Assembly: GCA_947492175.1 (NCBI GenBank)
Contig: CANLMQ010000003.1
Coordinates: forward strand, 1 to 64,000
Length of the DNA: 64,000 nucleotides
DNA from: an uncultured Draconibacterium sp.
GTDB taxonomy: Bacteria; Bacteroidota; Bacteroidia; Bacteroidales; Prolixibacteraceae
Reading direction: 5' to 3'
Position numbers and translations under genes: made by a program. Of the stretch, positions 25,879 through 33,144 are shown one piece after another (the stretch's first letter is position 1; every line of letters starts with the position of its first letter). Under the pieces are notes generated by a model. It saw only the letters and a program-made list of their open reading frames with translations. It was not told the origin of the DNA and ran no database searches.

Positions 25879-26316
25879 ATGAAAAGGATTTTTATTGCCA
25901 ACGACCATGCGGGAACTCAGCTAAAAACAGAAATGAATGTTTTTCTTAAAAAACTGGGATATGAGGTTACAAACTATGGAACCGATACGGAAGATCCGGT
26001 AGATTATCCGGACTATGTACACCAGGTAACCGGTGCGGTAAAAGATAGCAAGGATGTTGGAATTTTAATTTGTGGAAGCGCTCAAGGGGTTGCAATAGCA
26101 GCAAATAAGAACAGGCATATAAGGGCGGCAGTATGCTGGGAGCCCGAAGTTGCTTCTTTATCCCGCAAGCATAACGATGCCAATGTTTTATGTTTGCCTG
26201 CCCGTTTTGTTACCGAACAAAGAGCTAATACAATCGCATTGGTATTCTTGCAAACGAAATTTGAGGGAGGGAGACACATGCGAAGGATTGAAAAGATTGA
26301 TCAATACATAATATAG
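25879..26316 (+). CDS. rpiB: ribose-5-phosphate isomerase B
   Basis: A 145-residue RpiB/LacAB-family isomerase converting ribulose-5-phosphate and ribose-5-phosphate. The family pattern is present: IANDHAGTQLK at residues 5-15, YGTDTEDPVDYPDY, the catalytic cysteine in ILICGSAQGVAIAANK, CWEPEVASLSRKHNDANVLCLPAR, and a full-length C-terminus. The usual CGTGxG reads CGSAQG, a common variant. It is the last gene of the locus, 48 bases after the esterase, and gives the locus a pentose-phosphate step beside transketolase, which supports a pentitol branch. Confidence 0.92.
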   Translation: MKRIFIANDHAGTQLKTEMNVFLKKLGYEVTNYGTDTEDPVDYPDYVHQVTGAVKDSKDVGILICGSAQGVAIAANKNRHIRAAVCWEPEVASLSRKHNDANVLCLPARFVTEQRANTIALVFLQTKFEGGRHMRRIEKIDQYII

Positions 26317-26379
26317 TTTAGCTGAATTACTAAAGGCTCAAAGTTCAATTATTAAATAAGAATTGATGTTTTTTACATT

Positions 26380-26410
26380 GGGGCTGTCTTTTTTGAGGCA
26401 GCCTCTTTTG
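26380..26410 (+). terminator. probable terminator after rpiB
   Basis: GGGGCTG and CAGCCTC arms around a T-rich loop, followed by TTTT. It ends the plus-strand locus. Confidence 0.4.
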
Positions 26411-26430
26411 GTTTTAGGCGGCAATAAAAA

Positions 26431-26464
26431 AGAATCTCCGTGAAATTAATCTCACGGAGATTCT
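26431..26464. terminator. bidirectional terminator between convergent genes
   Basis: AGAATCTCCGTGA (26431-26443) and TCACGGAGATTCT (26452-26464): a perfect 13-base stem with an 8-base loop, preceded by AAAAA (T's for the minus-strand transcript). It separates rpiB from the convergent GH2 gene. Confidence 0.85.
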
Positions 26465-26488
26465 TCTTATTGATTACAAAATTAATTA

Positions 26489-28300
26489 TTAACGGTTTAG
26501 CGAATTTACAATCTCCCGGTTCATATTTTTTAGCCGGTTTTCTTCCAGCTTTATTACTTTCCGGTCGTAGGTCATCAACCCATTAACTTCGCCTTCCACA
26601 TCTGTAGTTTGCGTATAAACTGCAGCCGAAAACCCTGTTTTAATCATCTTCATCAGCTTTTCGGCATACTTTACGTATTCGTCGGTTACTTCTTTCGAAT
26701 TTTTAAACTGAACATAGCCCCAGTTTCGGTCAGATGCCCAAAGATGTCCTTCAAGAGCCAGGCCAATTCCACCATATTCGCCCAGTACAGTAGCACGTTG
26801 TGCATCGTATAAATACATTTCGGGACCCGGGTAATTGTGTAAATCAAGCATGTCTCCAACGGTGTAGTGATTTCCTCCACTTGCCGGATTTACTAAACGA
26901 CTTGGGTCGTAAGCTTTTGTCCATTCAACAATTTCTTCGGTTTTAAATTGCCCCCAGGCTTCGTTAAAAGGAACCCAGCATACAACCGATGGATTTGAAT
27001 ACAAATAATCCATTATTTCCTTCCATTCAGCTCGGTAATTTGCTTCCGACTCGGCACTTCTTTTTAGCTCGGTTCCGTTAAAATACTGTTGGTTTTGCCA
27101 GCGTGGTGAACGATCGCCACTTGGCATGTCCTGCCAAACCAAAATTCCCATCCTGTCGCAATGTGTGTACCAGCGTGCCGGTTCAACTTTTACGTGTTTG
27201 CGAATCATGTTAAACCCAAAATCCTTTGTTTTCTGAATGTCGTATTTTAAAGCTTCGTCGCAGGGAGCTGTGTACAATCCATCGGGCCACCATCCCTGAT
27301 CAAGCGGACCAAACTGAAACTGGTCTTTGTTATTTAGCTGTAAACGAACAATGCCATTTTCATCTCTTTTGGTTGATATTTTACGCATGGCAAAGTAGCT
27401 GTCTACTTCGTCGACTATTTTTCCGTTCCTTATCAGTTTGATTTTTATATCATACAAGAACGGATTTTCGGTATCCCACAATGTCGCTTCGGGAATTGAA
27501 ATTTCAAGTTCCTGTGTTGTTGATGCTTTAGCGGTTGCAACCTGTCTGTTGCCATCTGTTACTACTGCTTCAAATACATCGGCATACACTGTATTTTCCG
27601 AAGTTAGTTCAACCGAGATCCTGTTGTTATCAATGTCTGGTGTAATGCGCACATTTTCGATGTATTTTTCGGCTACCGGTTCTAACCAAACAGTTTGCCA
27701 GATTCCGGTTACCGGAGTATACCAAATTCCTTTCGGATTACTGGTTTGTTTTCCGCGCGGCTGGTATCCCTTTTCCGACGGGTCCCACACTTTTACGACA
27801 AGTTCCTGCTCTCCCGATTTTGTTAAGAACGAAGTAATATTAAACGAAAAAGGAGTATATCCGCCTTTGTGTGTTCCTACTTTAATTCCATTAATCCAGA
27901 TATCTGATTTCCAGTCGACAGCGCCAAAATGTAACAACACGTTTTTGTTTTTCCAGTTTGAAGGAACTGTAAACGAGCGTTTGTACCAGAGTTCGTTTTC
28001 GGCGCCCACTCTTTTCTGAACACCTGAAAGGCTTGATTCAACTGCAAATGGAACCAAAATCTCTCCATCGAAATTTTTGGGTTGAACGGCTCCGGCTTTT
28101 GTAATGGCATATTCCCAGAGTCCGTTTAGATTTTTCCAGCTGTTACGCTCCAGTATCGGACGCGGATATTCCGGCAACACATTGTTTACATCTATTTGTT
28201 CGGCCCAGGCAGTTCTGATTTTATCGCCTGCTGGTTGCCATTGCCCAAAAACATGAATTGATAATAATCCTAAAAGAAGAATCGCAAGATTTTTTTTCAT
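26489..28300 (-). CDS. glycoside hydrolase family 2, secreted
   Basis: A 603-residue GH2 enzyme. Residues 1-19 are a signal peptide. It then has the sugar-binding jelly roll (WYKRSFTVPSNWKNKNVLLH), an Ig-like domain (~215-305) and the TIM barrel (FGFNMIRKHVKVEPARWYTH). The acid/base Glu447 lies in VPFNEAWGQ and the nucleophile Glu508 in VLGEYGGIG. It has no extra C-terminal domains, so it is a short GH2. GH2 enzymes cut beta-galactosides, beta-mannosides or beta-glucuronides; the subfamily is not decidable by eye. It is the last gene of the minus-strand locus, 57 bases after GH43. Confidence 0.92.
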   Translation of the reverse strand: MKKNLAILLLGLLSIHVFGQWQPAGDKIRTAWAEQIDVNNVLPEYPRPILERNSWKNLNGLWEYAITKAGAVQPKNFDGEILVPFAVESSLSGVQKRVGAENELWYKRSFTVPSNWKNKNVLLHFGAVDWKSDIWINGIKVGTHKGGYTPFSFNITSFLTKSGEQELVVKVWDPSEKGYQPRGKQTSNPKGIWYTPVTGIWQTVWLEPVAEKYIENVRITPDIDNNRISVELTSENTVYADVFEAVVTDGNRQVATAKASTTQELEISIPEATLWDTENPFLYDIKIKLIRNGKIVDEVDSYFAMRKISTKRDENGIVRLQLNNKDQFQFGPLDQGWWPDGLYTAPCDEALKYDIQKTKDFGFNMIRKHVKVEPARWYTHCDRMGILVWQDMPSGDRSPRWQNQQYFNGTELKRSAESEANYRAEWKEIMDYLYSNPSVVCWVPFNEAWGQFKTEEIVEWTKAYDPSRLVNPASGGNHYTVGDMLDLHNYPGPEMYLYDAQRATVLGEYGGIGLALEGHLWASDRNWGYVQFKNSKEVTDEYVKYAEKLMKMIKTGFSAAVYTQTTDVEGEVNGLMTYDRKVIKLEENRLKNMNREIVNSLNR

Positions 28301-28357
28301 ATTGGTCTGCTTTTATTTAGTTGATTTATGATTTAAATGCTCCATAATACTCTGTTT

Positions 28358-29350
28358 CTATTTTATAGGAGTGGGATTTACACCTTCGAAGGTAATTTTA
28401 ACAGGTTTAATTTTTCCCTGATCATCAAAATACATCCGGTCGATACATGTTTCACGGTGATTTCCATCGGTCTCTCCTAAAGGTCTACGATGATAAACGA
28501 TAAAATACTCATCGCTTTGCGGAATATTTATTACCGAATGATGACCGGCACCGGTTGCCACATTGCCATCCTGTTTAAGTATTTTGCCGATACGTTCGAA
28601 AGGGCCAAACGGAGAATCTGCAATGGCGTAGGCAACGCTGTAATCTGGTCCGGTCCAGCCGCCTTCGCTCCACATAAAATAATATTTGCCGTTGCGAATA
28701 AACATGAACGGGCCTTCAACATAGCCTTCCGGTGTTATTTCTTTAAAAACGCTACCATCGTTAAAAGGTAAAAAGCTGGTAAAATCATCTTTCAACCTCA
28801 CAATATTACAATGTTTCCAACCGCCATAAATCATGTAATACTGACCATCTTTGTCCTTAAAGACAAATTGGTCGATGGGCTGTGCTCCGTTATGAAATTT
28901 GTCGAGTAAAGGTTTTCCAAGATAATCACGAAAGGGGCCATTGGGATGTTCCGATATCCCGATACCAATTCCTCCAATTTCCTTATCATTCTGAATATCA
29001 TTGGCGGCAAAAAACAAGAAATACTCCTTTCCCTTTTTTATAATGGCCGGAGCCCACATCGCTTTTTTGGCCCATTTTACAGCTGCTGTGTCGATAATTG
29101 ATTTGTGTTTTGTCCAGTTCACCAGGTCTGTTGAAGAAAAGGCATCCATAAAAACCTGCTCTTCATACGGAGCTGAATAGGTGGGGTATATCCAGTATTT
29201 GTTATCAAATACAATCCCTTCCGGATCGGCATACCAACCCTCAAAAACCGGATTGTGATTGTTGCCTGTTCGTTTTTGTGCAAAACTATTTGTTAACAAG
29301 AAGAAAAAACAAAGTGTCCAGAAAACTGACAGATATATCTTACTATTCAT
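28358..29350 (-). CDS. glycoside hydrolase family 43-like, secreted
   Basis: A 330-residue protein with a signal peptide (to residue ~24, FAQ) and a five-bladed beta-propeller of the GH43 type. The catalytic triad is placed as Asp42 in GWYADPEG, Asp160 in QPIDQFVF and Glu212 in YVEGPFMF. Single-domain GH43 proteins are usually alpha-L-arabinofuranosidases, beta-xylosidases or galactosidases acting on side chains. It is grouped with the GH2 gene at the 3' end of the sigma/FecR-controlled locus and separated from the chromate transporter gene by a 288-base gap containing phased repeats, so it may have its own promoter. Confidence 0.9.
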   Translation of the reverse strand: MNSKIYLSVFWTLCFFFLLTNSFAQKRTGNNHNPVFEGWYADPEGIVFDNKYWIYPTYSAPYEEQVFMDAFSSTDLVNWTKHKSIIDTAAVKWAKKAMWAPAIIKKGKEYFLFFAANDIQNDKEIGGIGIGISEHPNGPFRDYLGKPLLDKFHNGAQPIDQFVFKDKDGQYYMIYGGWKHCNIVRLKDDFTSFLPFNDGSVFKEITPEGYVEGPFMFIRNGKYYFMWSEGGWTGPDYSVAYAIADSPFGPFERIGKILKQDGNVATGAGHHSVINIPQSDEYFIVYHRRPLGETDGNHRETCIDRMYFDDQGKIKPVKITFEGVNPTPIK

Positions 29351-29500
29351 TCTTACAGCTTATTATGATTAAGTCCCTAATTTACTATTGTTTTATTCAA
29401 CTTCCTACTTGGTATTCATGAAAACCGGAATAAGAAAGACAGGGCATACTTGTAGGGTGCCCTGTTTACTTTTACCCCTCCCTGCATGGTTTTTAGGGAT

Positions 29501-29618
29501 TCCTGCGCCGCAGGATTGCAAAATGATAGTGCAGGACCGGGGAAAAGGCTGCAGGATTACTCCAAATAGCTGCAGGATTGCAAAAAAAACCGCAGGAAAC
29601 GGCAAAATGGCTGCAGGA
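29501..29618. repeat. six helically phased GCAGGA repeats
   Basis: GCAGGA starts at 29510, 29531, 29551, 29572, 29592 and 29613, so the spacing alternates 21/20 bases, two helical turns each. Most units continue with TT or AC and an A-rich run, then GCT or GC. The first unit is the right half of a perfect palindrome, TCCTGCG-C-CGCAGGA (29501-29515). The array lies between the chromate transporter and GH43 genes, upstream of GH43 on its coding strand. A phased protein-binding array is the simplest reading. Confidence 0.7.
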
Positions 29619-29638
29619 CAGCCTCTTTGTTTGCAAAT

Positions 29639-30850
29639 TCACATGAATAAGAAAATACCAGCCAATCCGGAAAGTGGTATCAAATAAACCACGTTTATTT
29701 TAAACTTTATTGATAAAACCAAAACACCGGCAAAAAGAAGTATTGTTTGCCAGTTTAATTCTACCCCTTTACTTATTGTGTATGCGGCAGCAAATATCAT
29801 CCCGATTACAGCAGGACGTAATCCTTTAAAAATTGCTGATATTGTTTTGGATTGTTTGATTTGATCGATAAACCGCGAACAAAAAATCATTAAAAATGCA
29901 GGTGGGAAAAAAATGGCGATGGTTGCCGCGATTGCTCCTAATAAACCTCCCACTTTGTATCCGATAAAGGTTGCACTGATAAAAATTGGGCCGGGAGTGA
30001 TTTGTCCCATGGCAATTGCATCGCTAAATTCCTGAATACTTAGCCAATTAAGTCCGTCGACAACAATTTCCTGAATGGCAGGAATAATAACATAACCACC
30101 TCCGAATAACGTGAGGCTCATTCCTGAAAAAGTTAATGAGATATCGCGAAGCAGAGTTGCCTTGTCTGAGTTCTCTCCCTGGAAAAAGTCAGGTAATAAC
30201 CAGATTAGTAAAACCAGGCCTGCAATTCCCAAAGCGCCAGTAATTAGCGAACGAAAGTTGAATCTTGTTTTTATAGATGCAGGTTGATATTCGGATGAGA
30301 TTGTATTTCGATAAAAAAAGTATCCTGAAATTGCGCCAATTGCCATAATTAGCATGGTGGTGTAAAACGATCGGAAGAATACCAGAAATAGTCCGGAAAA
30401 GATCAGGATAATGGTTTGACGGTAATCTTTAATGTTCTTTTTTGACATATTAACAGCCACACTGATAATAATTGCAGCAACGGCGGGTAATACGCCCAGG
30501 AAGAAATGATTAAAGGCCGGAAGCTGGTCGTAAACAAAATAGATGTATGTAAGTATTAAAATTAAAATAAAAGAAGGAAGAAGGATGGCCACCATACTAA
30601 CCAGTGCGCCTTTCATTCCTTTTAAATAGTATCCCAGGTACGACACAACATTAAAGGCCAGTGGCCCGGGTAAAACAGACCCTAACGAAATACTATCCAG
30701 AAGTATCTCGTCGGCCACTTTTTTATCTTTTTCAACCAATTGCTGCTGAACAACCGATATAAGGGCCATAAATCCACCCCACGAGATTGCACCAATTTTC
30801 AGAAAGGTTAAAAACAGGTATTTTAATGAAGTATCTTGATGTTTACTCAT
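29639..30850 (-). CDS. chrA: chromate transporter family (CHR) membrane protein
   Basis: A 403-residue CHR-family protein with the two homologous halves of long-chain members. The first half carries FLKIGAISWGGFMALISVVQ and LGSVLPGPLAFNVVSYLGY; the second carries LTFSGMSLTLFGGGYVIIPA and AMGQITPGPIFISATFIGY. Known members export chromate, and the natural substrate may be another oxyanion such as sulfate. It lies 47 bases after the M1 peptidase gene on the same strand. Being downstream of two sulfotransferase genes, a sulfate-related role is worth considering, but that is speculation; it may simply be a passenger. Confidence 0.9.
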   Translation of the reverse strand: MSKHQDTSLKYLFLTFLKIGAISWGGFMALISVVQQQLVEKDKKVADEILLDSISLGSVLPGPLAFNVVSYLGYYLKGMKGALVSMVAILLPSFILILILTYIYFVYDQLPAFNHFFLGVLPAVAAIIISVAVNMSKKNIKDYRQTIILIFSGLFLVFFRSFYTTMLIMAIGAISGYFFYRNTISSEYQPASIKTRFNFRSLITGALGIAGLVLLIWLLPDFFQGENSDKATLLRDISLTFSGMSLTLFGGGYVIIPAIQEIVVDGLNWLSIQEFSDAIAMGQITPGPIFISATFIGYKVGGLLGAIAATIAIFFPPAFLMIFCSRFIDQIKQSKTISAIFKGLRPAVIGMIFAAAYTISKGVELNWQTILLFAGVLVLSIKFKINVVYLIPLSGLAGIFLFM

Positions 30851-30897
30851 ATATCGAAAACTTGGGTTAAGGTACTAAATTTCGATCGACTGCTGAC

Positions 30898-33138
30898 TTA
30901 CTTTTTTACTTTGAAATAAATATGTTCGGTTTTGCGTGGCCAGTAATTGTTTATTGTATTTACATCGGCAGTTTCTGAATACGGATCCAGGATGATGCTT
31001 TTAACTTCTTTTGAATAGTTAAAAACCTTAGTTACCTTTTTGTGGTTTTTCGTCCATATTTCAACAGGAATCCGCTGCAAATCTTTTGACCCATCTTCAA
31101 ACTCAAATTGAACGATTAATGGCATTAGCATGCCTCCCGGAGAAGAGAACGTTACTTCATAATATTTTTGATTTTCTTCAAGGAAGGCCAAATCGTCGGC
31201 GTCTAATTTATCCTTTAGTGCATCCATATAATACTGCTCGGCATTACTTAATATTGGTTTCGGGAGGTTGTACATGTCTTTCAGCGACTCATCCAACTCA
31301 ATGGCCGGGGTAACTTGTTTTTTATCCCTTATTGTTGCAATATGAACGGGTTTTGTTGCACTTTTTTCCCTGGCAACTTTTTCTGCTTTGTTGCTGTCAA
31401 AAGCAGGTTCGTAAACTTTTACATTTTCAATGGCTAAATCCACATGTTCTGTTGAAAAATACCAACCCCGCCAGAACCAGTCCAAATCAATACCCGAAGC
31501 AGCTTCCATTATACGAAAGAAATCTGCCGGTTGCGGGTGCTTGAACATCCAGGTTTGTGCATACTCTTTAAAGGCCTGATCGAAAAGCTCTCGCCCCAGA
31601 ATGGTTTCGCGTAAAATTGTTAACCCAACAGCGGGTTTCCGGTAACTGTTCATTCCGGGCTGTAACAGGGCGTCGGCATTGGTCATTAACGGAACTATTG
31701 TGCTTTTATCGTCATCCATGTAACCAAGCATTTCAACAGGACGGCCGGACCAACTCCATTCCTGATCCCAATGACGTTCTGCTATTCCTTGCAAAAAAAT
31801 ATTAAATCCTTCATCCATCCATGCCCACTGACGCTCGTCGGTATTTACAATCATCGGGAAATAATTATGCCCGACTTCGTGGAAAACAACCCCAATAACT
31901 CCACGTTTCGCTGCTGCGCTGTACGATTTATCAGCTCTGGGTTGCCCATGATTGAAACATATCATTGGATATTCCATTCCCGAAATTCCCTGTACATTAA
32001 CCGAAATTGCAGTTGGGTAAGGAAAGTCGAAGGTGTATTTGGAATAAATTTTTAAAGTATGGGCGATGGATTTTGTCGAATATTTTTCCCACAAGGGATT
32101 TCCTTCTTTTGGATAAAACGACATGGCCAGAACATTATTCCCGGGAAATGGAACGGACATTGCATCCCAAATAAATTTACGCGAACACGCAAAAGCAAAG
32201 TCTCTTACATTTTCAGCCGCGAAATGCCAGGTTTTTGTTTTTTCGGAATGCGATTTCTCATTTTTTTGAGCCTCTTCTTCCGTTATTATAAAAACTGGTT
32301 CTTTGGAATTCCGAGCCTTTTCCAGTCTTTTTTGCTGTGTTGCTGTTAATACATCCTTTCCATTTTTCAACTCCCCGGTTGCAGCAACTACAAAGTCGGA
32401 GGGGACGGTAATATTTACATTAAAGTTTCCAAATTCGAGTGCAAATTCGGCACCAACAAACTGTTTAATCTGCCAGCCAATATCATTAAAAACACAAAGA
32501 CGAGGATAAAACTGGGCAATTGCAAAAACATTCCCGGTTCCATTTTCTGCTTCATTGTATCCTGAGCGGCCCCACATTTCTTTAACGTTATTCAGTTTGT
32601 AGTGCCACTCGATATTGAAATTGGTTGTTGCTCCCGATGGTAAACTTTCGGGTAAAATAACTTTTAAAATGGTGTGGTTTTTTATAATCTCCAGGCTATT
32701 CCCTTTGTCATCGGTTACCGACGTAATTTTAAAGCCACCGTCGAAATTGTTATTCATGCGTTTTAATGTCGACATTTTAACATTCTCTGATAGTGAACTT
32801 TGCTGAATTTTACTTCGGAATGAATTCGGTTCCCGAATATTCTGATCGAGTTGCAGCCACAGGTAATCGAGTGTTTCGGGGGAATTATTTTGATAACTGA
32901 TTGTTGCTTTGCCAGATACTGATTTTGCTTCTTCATCAAGCCTTATATCCATGTTATAATCAACCTGCTGCTGAAAATAATCCGGGCCGGGATGACCAGT
33001 AGCTGTTCTGAAACGGTTCGGAGTGGGAAGCTCTTCAACCAGTTGCCTGAACATATTTTGATTGGTATGTTGTTGTGCCGGCGTAATTCCTGCAGATGCA
33101 ATGATGAACATCAAAACCAGTATCTTTGCTTTTATCAT
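30898..33138 (-). CDS. M1-family metallopeptidase, secreted
   Basis: A 746-residue aminopeptidase of family M1. It has a signal peptide (residues 1-21, TPAQ), a beta-rich N-domain (~55-300), and the gluzincin site HEVGH (420-424) with the third zinc ligand Glu443 in AWMDEGFN. The substrate-binding GxMEN motif reads GMEYP (388-392). A long C-terminal extension follows. It would trim peptides in the periplasm. It starts 6 bases after the stop of the putative glycoside hydrolase gene, so the two are probably co-translated; together they hint at a glycopeptide or proteoglycan-like substrate. Confidence 0.93.
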   Translation of the reverse strand: MIKAKILVLMFIIASAGITPAQQHTNQNMFRQLVEELPTPNRFRTATGHPGPDYFQQQVDYNMDIRLDEEAKSVSGKATISYQNNSPETLDYLWLQLDQNIREPNSFRSKIQQSSLSENVKMSTLKRMNNNFDGGFKITSVTDDKGNSLEIIKNHTILKVILPESLPSGATTNFNIEWHYKLNNVKEMWGRSGYNEAENGTGNVFAIAQFYPRLCVFNDIGWQIKQFVGAEFALEFGNFNVNITVPSDFVVAATGELKNGKDVLTATQQKRLEKARNSKEPVFIITEEEAQKNEKSHSEKTKTWHFAAENVRDFAFACSRKFIWDAMSVPFPGNNVLAMSFYPKEGNPLWEKYSTKSIAHTLKIYSKYTFDFPYPTAISVNVQGISGMEYPMICFNHGQPRADKSYSAAAKRGVIGVVFHEVGHNYFPMIVNTDERQWAWMDEGFNIFLQGIAERHWDQEWSWSGRPVEMLGYMDDDKSTIVPLMTNADALLQPGMNSYRKPAVGLTILRETILGRELFDQAFKEYAQTWMFKHPQPADFFRIMEAASGIDLDWFWRGWYFSTEHVDLAIENVKVYEPAFDSNKAEKVAREKSATKPVHIATIRDKKQVTPAIELDESLKDMYNLPKPILSNAEQYYMDALKDKLDADDLAFLEENQKYYEVTFSSPGGMLMPLIVQFEFEDGSKDLQRIPVEIWTKNHKKVTKVFNYSKEVKSIILDPYSETADVNTINNYWPRKTEHIYFKVKK

Positions 33139-33144
33139 CTTATT

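Noticed and set aside
29388..29687. Open frames on both strands across the phased repeats
   Set aside because: Their apparent internal repeats are a by-product of the GCAGGA array; no start context or homology-like pattern.
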